Source: Agathobacter sp.
GTDB taxonomy: Bacteria > Bacillota > Clostridia > Lachnospirales > Lachnospiraceae
Direction of reading: 5' to 3'
NCBI GenBank assembly: GCA_017409825.1
Contig: JAFQRZ010000031.1
Span: 1 to 36,467 of the forward strand
DNA: 36,467 bases
The notes under the pieces are model-generated. The model saw only the letters and a list, made by a program, of their open reading frames with translations, ran no database searches and had not been told where the DNA came from. A program made the position numbers and the translations under genes. Shown piece by piece: positions 23,387-31,392 of the stretch (position 1 is the stretch's first letter; each line of letters opens with the position of its first letter).

Positions 23387-24412
23387 ATGGATTACAAGAG
23401 TTCCGGTGTTGATATCGAAGCTGGTTACAAATCAGTAGAGCTTATGAAGGAGCACGTAAAGAAAACAATGAGACCAGAAGTATTAGGTGGTCTTGGTGGT
23501 TTCTCAGGTGCATTCTCTTTAGCAAAGATTAAAGAAATGGAAGAACCTACTTTAGTATCAGGTACAGACGGATGTGGTACAAAAGTGAAACTTGCTTTTG
23601 TTATGGACAAGCATGATACCATCGGTATCGACGCAGTTGCTATGTGCGTAAACGATATTGCTTGTGCAGGCGGCGAACCATTATTTTTCTTAGATTATAT
23701 TGCATGTGGTAAGAACTACCCAGAAAAAATTGCTACTATCGTAAAAGGTGTTGCAGAAGGCTGTCTTCAGTCGGAATGTGCACTCATCGGTGGTGAAACA
23801 GCAGAACATCCAGGACTTATGCCAGAAGATGATTATGACTTAGCTGGTTTCGCAGTAGGTGTTGTTGATAAAAAAGACATCATTACTGGTGAAAACTTAA
23901 AAGATGGTGATGTTATCATCGGTATGGCTTCTACAGGTGTTCATTCTAACGGTTTTTCACTTGTTCGTAAAATTTTCAACATGGACAAAGAAACACTTGA
24001 TACATACTACGAAGAATTAGGCACAACTCTTGGGGAAGCACTTATTGCTCCAACAAGAATTTATGTAAAAGCACTCAAAGCGGTTAAAGCAGCAGGTGTT
24101 ACTGTAAAAGCATGTAGCCATATCACAGGTGGCGGTTTCCAGGAAAACGTTCCACGTATGCTTCCAGAAGGAAAACATGCCGTAATTGAAAAGAACAGCT
24201 ACGAAGTTCCAGCGCTCTTCAAATTGATGGCTGAAAAAGGAAACGTAGAAGAAGATATGATGTACAATACTTACAACATGGGTATTGGTATGATGGTTTG
24301 TGTAGACCCAGCAGACGTAGAAACAGCTATGGAAGCGATGAGAAGCACAGGCGATACACCTTATGTAATCGGTAAGATTGTTGACGGAGAAAAAGGAGTT
24401 ACATTATGCTAA
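23387..24412 (+). CDS. purM: Phosphoribosylformylglycinamidine cyclo-ligase (AIR synthetase)
   Basis: A 341-residue enzyme that closes the imidazole ring of FGAM with ATP to give AIR, fifth step of purine synthesis. Typical parts are SSGVDIEAGYKSVELMK at the start, VSGTDGCGTKVKLAF, the strand AMCVNDIACAGGEPLFFLDY, IGGETAEHPG and the ATP-binding STGVHSNGFSLVRK. Full family length. AGGAGG precedes ATG 23387. It overlaps purN by seven bases, so both are made together. Confidence 0.97.
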   Translation: MDYKSSGVDIEAGYKSVELMKEHVKKTMRPEVLGGLGGFSGAFSLAKIKEMEEPTLVSGTDGCGTKVKLAFVMDKHDTIGIDAVAMCVNDIACAGGEPLFFLDYIACGKNYPEKIATIVKGVAEGCLQSECALIGGETAEHPGLMPEDDYDLAGFAVGVVDKKDIITGENLKDGDVIIGMASTGVHSNGFSLVRKIFNMDKETLDTYYEELGTTLGEALIAPTRIYVKALKAVKAAGVTVKACSHITGGGFQENVPRMLPEGKHAVIEKNSYEVPALFKLMAEKGNVEEDMMYNTYNMGIGMMVCVDPADVETAMEAMRSTGDTPYVIGKIVDGEKGVTLC

Positions 24413-25032
24413 AAATAGCAGTATGTGTATCTGGTGGTGGTACAAATCTGCAGGCAATTATCGATGCTGTAGAAAATGGTACAATCACAAATACAGAGAT
24501 TTCTGTAGTTATCAGTAACAACAAAAATGCGTATGCTTTGGAGCGTGCGAAAAATCATAATATCGAGGGTATCTGTATTTCTCCAAAGGATTATGAAACT
24601 CGTGCAGAATTCAATAAAGCATTTTTAGAAAAACTGGATTCCTACGAAGTAGACCTTGTAGTTTTGGCAGGCTTCCTCGTAGTGATTCCACCAGAAATGA
24701 TTGCAAAGTATCGCAATCGTATCATCAATGTACACCCATCTCTCATTCCATCATTCTGTGGAACAGGGTTCTATGGACTTAAGGTTCACGAAGGTGCATT
24801 GGAAAGAGGTGTAAAAGTGACAGGTGCGACAGTGCATTTCGTAGATGAAGGAACTGACACTGGTCCTATCATTTTACAGAAGGCGGTATATATCGAAAAC
24901 GGTGATACAGCAGAAGTGCTCCAAAGACGTGTGATGGAGCAGGCAGAATGGATGATTTTACCGAAAGCAATCGACCTTATCGCAAACGGTAAAGTTTCGA
25001 TTGTGGATGGACATGCAATTATCACAGAGTAA
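24406..25032 (+). CDS. purN: Phosphoribosylglycinamide formyltransferase (GART)
   Basis: A 208-residue folate-dependent enzyme that formylates GAR with 10-formyl-THF, the third step of purine synthesis. It has VCVSGGGTNLQAI for phosphate binding and the catalytic trio N108, H110 (INVHPSLIPSF) and D151 (DEGTDTGPI). The start lies in the end of purM, behind AAAAGGAG. After it come two hairpins before purD, so part of the transcripts may end here. Confidence 0.97.
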   Translation: MLKIAVCVSGGGTNLQAIIDAVENGTITNTEISVVISNNKNAYALERAKNHNIEGICISPKDYETRAEFNKAFLEKLDSYEVDLVVLAGFLVVIPPEMIAKYRNRIINVHPSLIPSFCGTGFYGLKVHEGALERGVKVTGATVHFVDEGTDTGPIILQKAVYIENGDTAEVLQRRVMEQAEWMILPKAIDLIANGKVSIVDGHAIITE

Positions 25033-25039
25033 TTTTCAC

Positions 25040-25063
25040 AGGCTGTTTCAAAAGAGACAGCCT
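25040..25063 (+). terminator. First hairpin between purN and purD (no T-tract)
   Basis: AGGCTGTTTC (25040-25049) pairs with GAGACAGCCT (25054-25063), one G-U pair, four-base loop. Without a T-tract it is more likely an mRNA-end stabiliser or part of an alternative fold than a terminator alone. Confidence 0.5.
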
Positions 25064-25077
25064 ATGGTGCCAAGCAT

Positions 25078-25115
25078 CCAAGAAAAGGTCCAGTGAACCT
25101 TTTCTTGGTTTTTTT
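25078..25115 (+). terminator. Rho-independent terminator between purN and purD
   Basis: Perfect 12-bp arms CCAAGAAAAGGT (25078-25089) and ACCTTTTCTTGG (25097-25108), then seven T. It lies only 14 bases before the purD start, so purD expression needs read-through, regulation of this hairpin, or a promoter inside purN. Confidence 0.8.
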
Positions 25116-25129
25116 GAAGGGAGATAAAC

Positions 25130-26404
25130 ATGAAAGTACTTATCGTAGGAAGCGGCGGTAGAGAGCATGCTATCGCAACAGCAGTGGCAAAAAGCCCTAG
25201 AGTAGATAAGATTTACTGTGCACCAGGCAATGCTGGTATTGCTGGCATCGCAGAATGTGTGAGCATAGGTGCAATGGAATTTGATAAATTAGTAGCTTTT
25301 GCAAAAGAAAACGCAATTGACTTTACTATCATCGGTATGGACGATCCACTCGTAGGTGGTGTAGTAGATGCGTTTGAAGCAGAAGGATTAAAAGTATTTG
25401 GACCACGCAAAAATGCAGCTATTTTAGAAGGCTCAAAAGCATTCTCAAAGGATTTGATGAAAAAATACAATATCCCGACTGCTGCTTATGAAAACTTCGA
25501 TGATGCAGAAAAAGCAATCGAATATTTAAAAACTGCGAAGATGCCAATTGTACTGAAAGCAGATGGTCTTGCACTTGGAAAAGGTGTTCTTATTTGTAAT
25601 ACCTTAGAAGAAGCACTCGCTGGGGTAAAAGAAATCATGGAAGACAAGAAATTCGGTACTGCTGGTAACACCATGGTAGTAGAAGAATTTATGACAGGTC
25701 GTGAAGTATCTGTACTTTCTTTCGTAGATGGAAAGACCATCCAGATTATGTCTTCGGCACAGGACCACAAACGTGCGAAAGATGGCGACCAGGGCTTAAA
25801 TACTGGTGGAATGGGAACCTTCTCACCAAGTCCATTTTACACAGAAGAAGTAGATGAATTCTGCCAGAAGTATATTTATCAGGCAACGGTAGATGCGATG
25901 GCAGCAGAAGGACGTGAATTCAAAGGCGTTATCTTCTTTGGTCTTATGCTCACTCCAGACGGACCAAGAGTATTGGAATACAATGCACGTTTCGGTGACC
26001 CAGAAACACAGGTAGTTTTACCAAGATTGAAGAATGACATTATTGATGTCATGGAAGCATGTGTGGATGGAACACTTGACCAGATTAACTTAGAATTTGA
26101 AGACAAAGCAAATGTATGTGTTGTATTAGCATCCGATGGATACCCACTTGCGTATGACAAAGGGCTTCCAATTACAGGCTTTGAAAACTTCGAAGGCAAA
26201 GAGGACTATTTCTGTTTCCACGCAGGAACCAAGTTTGATGAAAATGGCAGTATCGTAACAAATGGTGGACGTGTACTTGGTATCACAGCAACAGGTGCAG
26301 ATTTAAAAGAAGCAAGAGCAAAAGCGTATGCTGCAACAGAGTGGATTCACTTTGACAACAAATATATGCGTACTGATATTGGTAAAGCAATTGATGAAGC
26401 ATAA
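25130..26404 (+). CDS. purD: Phosphoribosylamine-glycine ligase (GAR synthetase)
   Basis: A 424-residue ATP-grasp enzyme joining glycine to phosphoribosylamine, second step of purine synthesis. MKVLIVGSGGREHAIA is the N-terminal Rossmann-like part; VLKADGLALGKGVLIC is the ATP-grasp loop; DGDQGLNTGGMGTFSP and LEYNARFGDPETQ hold the glycine-, phosphate- and metal-binding residues. Full length. GAAGGGAG precedes ATG 25130. The gene is separated from purN by a terminator-like hairpin and is followed by a strong terminator. Confidence 0.97.
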   Translation: MKVLIVGSGGREHAIATAVAKSPRVDKIYCAPGNAGIAGIAECVSIGAMEFDKLVAFAKENAIDFTIIGMDDPLVGGVVDAFEAEGLKVFGPRKNAAILEGSKAFSKDLMKKYNIPTAAYENFDDAEKAIEYLKTAKMPIVLKADGLALGKGVLICNTLEEALAGVKEIMEDKKFGTAGNTMVVEEFMTGREVSVLSFVDGKTIQIMSSAQDHKRAKDGDQGLNTGGMGTFSPSPFYTEEVDEFCQKYIYQATVDAMAAEGREFKGVIFFGLMLTPDGPRVLEYNARFGDPETQVVLPRLKNDIIDVMEACVDGTLDQINLEFEDKANVCVVLASDGYPLAYDKGLPITGFENFEGKEDYFCFHAGTKFDENGSIVTNGGRVLGITATGADLKEARAKAYAATEWIHFDNKYMRTDIGKAIDEA

Positions 26405-26420
26405 CATAGAGTATAGAAGA

Positions 26421-26453
26421 GGCGTCACAAATTGATATTTGTGACGCCTTTTT
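26421..26453. terminator. Terminator shared by purD and the converging mgtC-like gene
   Basis: Perfect 12-bp arms GGCGTCACAAAT (26421-26432) and ATTTGTGACGCC (26437-26448) and TTTTT on the plus strand. It lies three bases behind the stop of the minus-strand gene and can serve both, though the T-run on the minus strand is poor. Confidence 0.88.
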
Positions 26454-26455
26454 GA

Positions 26456-27142
26456 TTAGATGTTTGTCGATATTTCGCAATCATAATCAATTAACGAAAT
26501 CAATTCTTCTTCTTGAATGTCAGATGGTACATCAATGATGAAAGAATACGTTTTCACATTATTGTTTTGTCTAAGAATCTTGGTTTCGTGTAATTGGATG
26601 TTGTATTCTAGCAAAAGCTCCCGAACTTTGGTCTGATAGTGGTCTTCTGTTACGTTGAAAACTTTCAGTTTCATGGTGCGGTCCTGTTGTAAAAATTTGA
26701 AGTCCATGTGTAGAAATATCTGAGAAACCACGATAATGACGGTGGCGGCAATGCCTACGACATACATACCAGAACCAATGGCCATTCCAACACCGGAAGT
26801 CGCCCAAATCCCTGCGGCTGTGGTCAAGCCAGAGATTTTATTCTTGTTGACAAAAATCGTTCCAGCGCCGAGGAAACCAACACCGCTTACAATAGTAGAT
26901 GCCACACGCGATGGATCGAGACGAACATCAGCGCCAAGCATCATTCCTTGCATTGCTACATCATAGAATGCATATTTCGAGATAATCATCATAAGTGCTG
27001 CGGCACAGGCCACAACACAGTGTGTTCGAATACCTGCACCTTTGGAACGTACTTTTCGTTCATAACCGATTAAACAGCCGCACAAGCCTGCGATAATGAT
27101 TCGAACAATATAATACAAATACTGTACCTCAAATAACTCCAT
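26456..27142 (-). CDS. MgtC/SapB family membrane protein
   Basis: A 228-residue protein with about five membrane helices in the first 145 residues, including the family signature RIIIAGLCGCLIGYERKVRS with GAGIRTHCVV and the pair VSGVGFLGAGTI. The C-terminal 80 residues form a soluble ACT-like part. MgtC of Salmonella restrains the F-type ATPase and aids growth at low magnesium; Firmicute relatives without virulence role are common and mostly unstudied. The start follows GAGGGGG. A TATAAT on the minus strand at 27173-27178 may be its -10 box; no good -35 is seen. No magnesium riboswitch is recognised in the short leader. Confidence 0.9.
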   Translation of the reverse strand: MELFEVQYLYYIVRIIIAGLCGCLIGYERKVRSKGAGIRTHCVVACAAALMMIISKYAFYDVAMQGMMLGADVRLDPSRVASTIVSGVGFLGAGTIFVNKNKISGLTTAAGIWATSGVGMAIGSGMYVVGIAATVIIVVSQIFLHMDFKFLQQDRTMKLKVFNVTEDHYQTKVRELLLEYNIQLHETKILRQNNNVKTYSFIIDVPSDIQEEELISLIDYDCEISTNI

Positions 27143-27280
27143 AAAAAATCCCCCTCATTTTCCGTTTTTATTATTATAACACAATTAAGTATTCAGAATA
27201 TATATAAAAAATATAGAAATTGTAGTAATGATATGATAAAATACAGCTATACTATGCGAAAAATCGCTTTGGGGGAAATT

Positions 27281-30200
27281 ATGTCGGTATTCAATCGAAA
27301 AGAAACAGTAGTAAGTAAAGAAATATTGGAACGTGGCGAATTACAATTAGGTCTTATGAAAATGATGGCAGAGGAAAGTCACGATAAGTTCTTGGAATAT
27401 TATAGAGAAACAGATACGATTATTTTGAGTGAAATTCAGGATGGACGTTTTCACGTGATGGAAACGGTGGAAGGGTTCATTTCGCGTGAAAATATGGTGA
27501 TGAATCGTATTTATGAAAAAGATCAGGATATGTATCGCAAGGAGATACAAAAATGTTTGGCACAGCCGAAACATAGTGTATTTGATGTGCGTTATATTGT
27601 GCCTGACTTTGGACCAAGATGGTATCGCATGTTTTTAATGAGTGTTGGGGATGCCAATGGTTATGTAACGAAGTTTGTTGCGAGAATGGTAAATATTCAG
27701 GAGCAGAAGGCGGCTCAGGAAAATATGAAAAATCAGGCAGAGAGAGATTCTTTGTCTGGCGTCTACAATCATGCCACCTATGAAAAATTATGTACGGAGC
27801 TGGCGGATCGAGTAGATAATGGACTGCTGTTTTTAATGGTAGATATCGATAATTTTAAACAGATTAATGATACCTGTGGACATCATGCCGGAGACCAGGT
27901 GATTCAACATGTGGGTATGGTATTAGAAACCTATGTAAAAGGCAGAGGTTATGCAGGCAGAATCGGTGGAGACGAGTTTTCGGTTTGCTTTTATGATGTG
28001 TTCTCACAAGAGGAAGCAGTATCCTTATGCGTAAATATCAAAGGCGCATTAGGGCAATATATGAGCACGGTTCCATTTACCGTTTCCATTGGTGCGACGA
28101 TGAGTGATGGTCGCAGATTGAATTTCAAAGAATTGTATTTTGAAGCAGATGAAGCTGTTTATTATGCAAAGGAAAATGGAAAGAACCAGATTGTTTTCAA
28201 GAATGAAATTCAGAAGATGAAGCAGGAACGTTTTCGTGAGAGCAAGGGCGAGTACGCGCTGACGGAAGAAGAAATCGCTTTGGATCAGAAAATGCAATAC
28301 ATCACCATTGTAGAGCCTATACAGAAGAAGATATTGTACATGAATGAGGCTGGACGTGAGATATTAGGACTTTCCCTGGAGGAAGTTCAGAATATGTATT
28401 GTTATCAGCTTTTCAAAGGCTGTGACAAAGAGTGCGCGGTATGTGCATTACACGCGAACCATGTACAGGTTTTAAAAGATCATGAATCTGGAGGCTTGAA
28501 AAAATATATTCCGGATGGAAAATTTATTCTTCAAAGCAGTTATACGATGTGGAAGGGAATTTCTGCTAGAAGCATTTCTTTTTTAGATGTCAACGATACA
28601 GAGCATGTGGAGCGTTGCATGGAGGCAGAAATGCAAAGTCAGGAAACCTTTGCAAAATGCTGGTCCTTGATTATGGAATCCAATTCAGGAGACACAGAAT
28701 ACGAGAAGATACTTCGTGTTTTAACGGATTATTATAATGCAGATTGTGCTACGATTGTTACAAAAAATGGTGGCGTTTATACTGAAATATTCGAATACCA
28801 CAAGAATTCTGGACAAGGGGTTGCGGAAGGCTTAAGAGCTTCGCTGGATCAGAATATGTTTGAACGATGCGAAGTATTATTGGATGCGGAAGATTTTATG
28901 CGTCCAAGACATATTCAGGAAAAACTGTTGGAGTATCCAGAACTAGCTGAGGCTTTGGAAAAGAAATTTGTACATAACACGATTGGTATTGCATTACGAA
29001 AATTTGGCGAGCTGATTGGTATTTTGATGGTGATTAACCCAAGAAGCAATATGAGTGATTTGGCGATGATGAGCCGCTTGGGTGTATTTTTTGGAACAGA
29101 CCTTGTGCGTAAGCTTCTTACGGATAACAAAACCTATGAAGAAGACCATGACGTGCTGACTAGACTTTGGAGTCGTGAATTTTTCAATAATGATTGGATG
29201 ATAGATTATTATCCGATTTTTAAAAATGGTATGGGTGTTTTTACTGCGGACATCTATCGTTTAAAAGATATTAACAAACAGTTGGGTTACGAAACAGGGA
29301 ATAAACGAATAGTGGCACTTGCTGATATGCTTCGTCAGGTGTTTACGGGATACAGTATGTTCCGTTATGATGATGACCAGGTGATTGCAATTTGCCATAA
29401 TGTGGATCAAAGACAATTCCAGAAAATGGTAGATTACGCCAAGGAGCTTATCAAAGAACTCGATTTCGAAGTTAGCTATGGATATTCATGGAAGCAGGAA
29501 CCTACCATACCAGATGCGATTACAGAGGCGGAAGAGTATTTGGCGATTCACAGAGCTTATTTGGAGAAAGAAAATGCGGCGGCAAAGAAGCTAGCAAAGA
29601 AAATTGAAAAGGACATTATGGACGAAATCCGAAAAGGAAATTTCCGTATGTTCCTGCAACCGAAGGTGGATATTCATACGAGAAAAACAGTGGGTGCTGA
29701 GGCATTGATTCGTTTGTATCAGCCAGACAAGGGATATATTTCACCAGCAAAGTTTATTCCAGTGTTAGAGCAGCAAAACGAAGTGAATCTGATAGACTTA
29801 TTTATATTAGGACGAGCATTCCAGTTCCAAAAGGCTGCAAAAGAGGCTGGAAGGGAGATAGTACCGATTTCGGTGAATTTCTCAAAAAACACTTTGATGT
29901 ATCCAAAGCTGATGGACTTTATTGCAGAGCAATGTGATTTGTATGGAGAACCAAATCAAATGATTCGTATTGAGATTACAGAGACGATTAGCAATATGGA
30001 TCATATCGAGGTTAATAATATTGCAAGAAAACTCCACATGATGGGATTTTCGATTTCAATGGACGATTTTGGAACGCAATACTCTAATATGGCAGTCCTG
30101 ACGCAGTTCGACTTTGATAGTGTCAAAATTGACCGTTCCATGATTATAAATATTGTAAATGATGAGAAAAACCGCTTGATTTTGAAACATACTGTAGCAA

Positions 30201-30355
30201 TGTTGAAGGAATTAGGCATGGAAATCATTATTGAAGGTGTGGAAACGGAAGAACAGGTAGCAGTGTTAGATCAGCTTGGTTGTGATATTGTCCAAGGCTT
30301 TGTGTTCGGACGGCCGGAGGCAGAAGAGCAGTTTTATGAACTTTATATGAAATAA
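27281..30355 (+). CDS. Multi-domain c-di-GMP enzyme: PAS-GGDEF-PAS-GAF-degenerate GGDEF-EAL
   Basis: A cytoplasmic protein of about 1024 residues, no membrane segment. A PAS-like part (about 40-145) is followed by a GGDEF domain with intact GGDEF at 229-233, so c-di-GMP synthesis is possible; no clear inhibitory RxxD site is seen. Next comes a second PAS-like part with a Cys cluster (C381, C385, C388), then a GAF-like region (about 460-620), a second GGDEF domain with YDDDQ at 696-700 in place of GGDEF, hence inactive, and an EAL domain with EALIRL (807-812), SVNFS, IEITET, MDDFGTQYS, KIDRS and EGVET, which keeps the residues for c-di-GMP hydrolysis. ATG 27281 follows GGGGGA; the frame could reach 27233 but that runs into the promoter-like TAGAAA-N17-TAAAAT (27216-27244). 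Single gene between two terminators or divergent genes. Confidence 0.9.
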   Translation: MSVFNRKETVVSKEILERGELQLGLMKMMAEESHDKFLEYYRETDTIILSEIQDGRFHVMETVEGFISRENMVMNRIYEKDQDMYRKEIQKCLAQPKHSVFDVRYIVPDFGPRWYRMFLMSVGDANGYVTKFVARMVNIQEQKAAQENMKNQAERDSLSGVYNHATYEKLCTELADRVDNGLLFLMVDIDNFKQINDTCGHHAGDQVIQHVGMVLETYVKGRGYAGRIGGDEFSVCFYDVFSQEEAVSLCVNIKGALGQYMSTVPFTVSIGATMSDGRRLNFKELYFEADEAVYYAKENGKNQIVFKNEIQKMKQERFRESKGEYALTEEEIALDQKMQYITIVEPIQKKILYMNEAGREILGLSLEEVQNMYCYQLFKGCDKECAVCALHANHVQVLKDHESGGLKKYIPDGKFILQSSYTMWKGISARSISFLDVNDTEHVERCMEAEMQSQETFAKCWSLIMESNSGDTEYEKILRVLTDYYNADCATIVTKNGGVYTEIFEYHKNSGQGVAEGLRASLDQNMFERCEVLLDAEDFMRPRHIQEKLLEYPELAEALEKKFVHNTIGIALRKFGELIGILMVINPRSNMSDLAMMSRLGVFFGTDLVRKLLTDNKTYEEDHDVLTRLWSREFFNNDWMIDYYPIFKNGMGVFTADIYRLKDINKQLGYETGNKRIVALADMLRQVFTGYSMFRYDDDQVIAICHNVDQRQFQKMVDYAKELIKELDFEVSYGYSWKQEPTIPDAITEAEEYLAIHRAYLEKENAAAKKLAKKIEKDIMDEIRKGNFRMFLQPKVDIHTRKTVGAEALIRLYQPDKGYISPAKFIPVLEQQNEVNLIDLFILGRAFQFQKAAKEAGREIVPISVNFSKNTLMYPKLMDFIAEQCDLYGEPNQMIRIEITETISNMDHIEVNNIARKLHMMGFSISMDDFGTQYSNMAVLTQFDFDSVKIDRSMIINIVNDEKNRLILKHTVAMLKELGMEIIIEGVETEEQVAVLDQLGCDIVQGFVFGRPEAEEQFYELYMK

Positions 30356-30360
30356 AAAAA

Positions 30361-30380
30361 GGAGCAGCAGCTCCTTTTTT
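30361..30380. terminator. Two-way terminator between the c-di-GMP gene and the lipoprotein gene
   Basis: GGAGC-AGCA-GCTCC with A7 before and T6 after works on both strands. The T-tract overlaps the stop codon of the minus-strand gene. Confidence 0.85.
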
Positions 30381-31347
30381 ATTTTCCGATGCTCCAAGTT
30401 GCTTTGATATCGGCTTTAAATTCTTCATAATCCCAGGTTAAATCACTGCGATAAACAGATTTGGGGTCATTGATTTTAAATCCATTTTCATCATAGCCAT
30501 AGATGACAATAAAGTGACCAGAGGATGTGAATTTACCTAGGCGTACGGAACAGATGAGGATATTTCCTTTGTCTAGCTGGGCTTTTAGGTTTGCTTCGCT
30601 CCAGGATATCTGGCGAGAAGACAATCCATAGGTTCTAGGATAATGTGCTAACAGGCTCCAGGCGGTTCCGACTCCTTTGACATAGTACCCATTGTCAAGA
30701 CTATAACGAGCAACGGCATCTGGGGTACAGTTGCGGTCGCCAGTCAAATAATATACTGCCATGGATAAGCAGGTTGGTCCACAGCCGGAGCTTCCCATAT
30801 TACCTTCGGTACCGTAAGGCATATATCCCCAACGTGGGTCAAATTGCAGAAAAAGAGGATAAGTTTCAGAGGTTTCCGCTTCGGTGAAACCTCCACGAAC
30901 GACAGGTTCAGCAGTTAGATATCCATATAAAAAGTCTGCCATTTCTGGATTGCCAGCTCCAGATAGGAGCATTTCTGTGGTGTATTTATCCGCATTCTGG
31001 TACACAAAGTAAAGGGCTGGATACCATCGAGATAACTCCTTGATTTTAGCAATTGCTTCTTCGCGGTTTCTTTTCTTTGGTTGTTCCACAAAATCTAATT
31101 TAATCTGTTCATTGTAGCCAAGCTGTGTCTGTACGACAGGAACGAATGATTCTGTGGATTCTTCTGTTTCGATTTCGTAGAATTCAGTTTCGGATTCTGC
31201 TACGGAATGAATTTCACTTCCACTTTCTGTTTCCAGTGTTTCGGAATTCTTATCCGTTTGCAAAGGTAATAAATTGCAACCAGATAAAAGAAGCGAGAAA
31301 GAAAGAAAAAGTGCTATCGTATATTGTAATTTCCTATGATTTCTCAT
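30379..31347 (-). CDS. Lipoprotein with C39-like (papain-fold) peptidase domain
   Basis: A 322-residue lipoprotein: charged start, hydrophobic core and lipobox LLLSGC with C24 as the lipid-carrying residue. Residues 30-70 are a linker rich in E, S and T. The domain at about 160-322 has the C39_2 pattern: C189 in SSGCGPTCLSMAVYYL, H278 in SGHFIVIYGYD and D294 in KINDP, giving a complete Cys-His-Asp trio. It should act on the outer membrane face, on peptides or peptidoglycan-linked substrates. The start follows TTTTGGAG. It lies 45 bases behind the subtilisin gene on the same strand, no terminator between, so both are likely co-transcribed. Confidence 0.88.
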   Translation of the reverse strand: MRNHRKLQYTIALFLSFSLLLSGCNLLPLQTDKNSETLETESGSEIHSVAESETEFYEIETEESTESFVPVVQTQLGYNEQIKLDFVEQPKKRNREEAIAKIKELSRWYPALYFVYQNADKYTTEMLLSGAGNPEMADFLYGYLTAEPVVRGGFTEAETSETYPLFLQFDPRWGYMPYGTEGNMGSSGCGPTCLSMAVYYLTGDRNCTPDAVARYSLDNGYYVKGVGTAWSLLAHYPRTYGLSSRQISWSEANLKAQLDKGNILICSVRLGKFTSSGHFIVIYGYDENGFKINDPKSVYRSDLTWDYEEFKADIKATWSIGK

Positions 31348-31392
31348 GTAAGTACTCCAAAATTTTTAATAACTTGAATATTTTAACACATC

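Noticed and set aside
25213-26199. Open minus-strand frames of 85-106 codons inside purD
   Set aside because: They mirror the codon pattern of the strong plus-strand gene and have no ribosome sites or family likeness.
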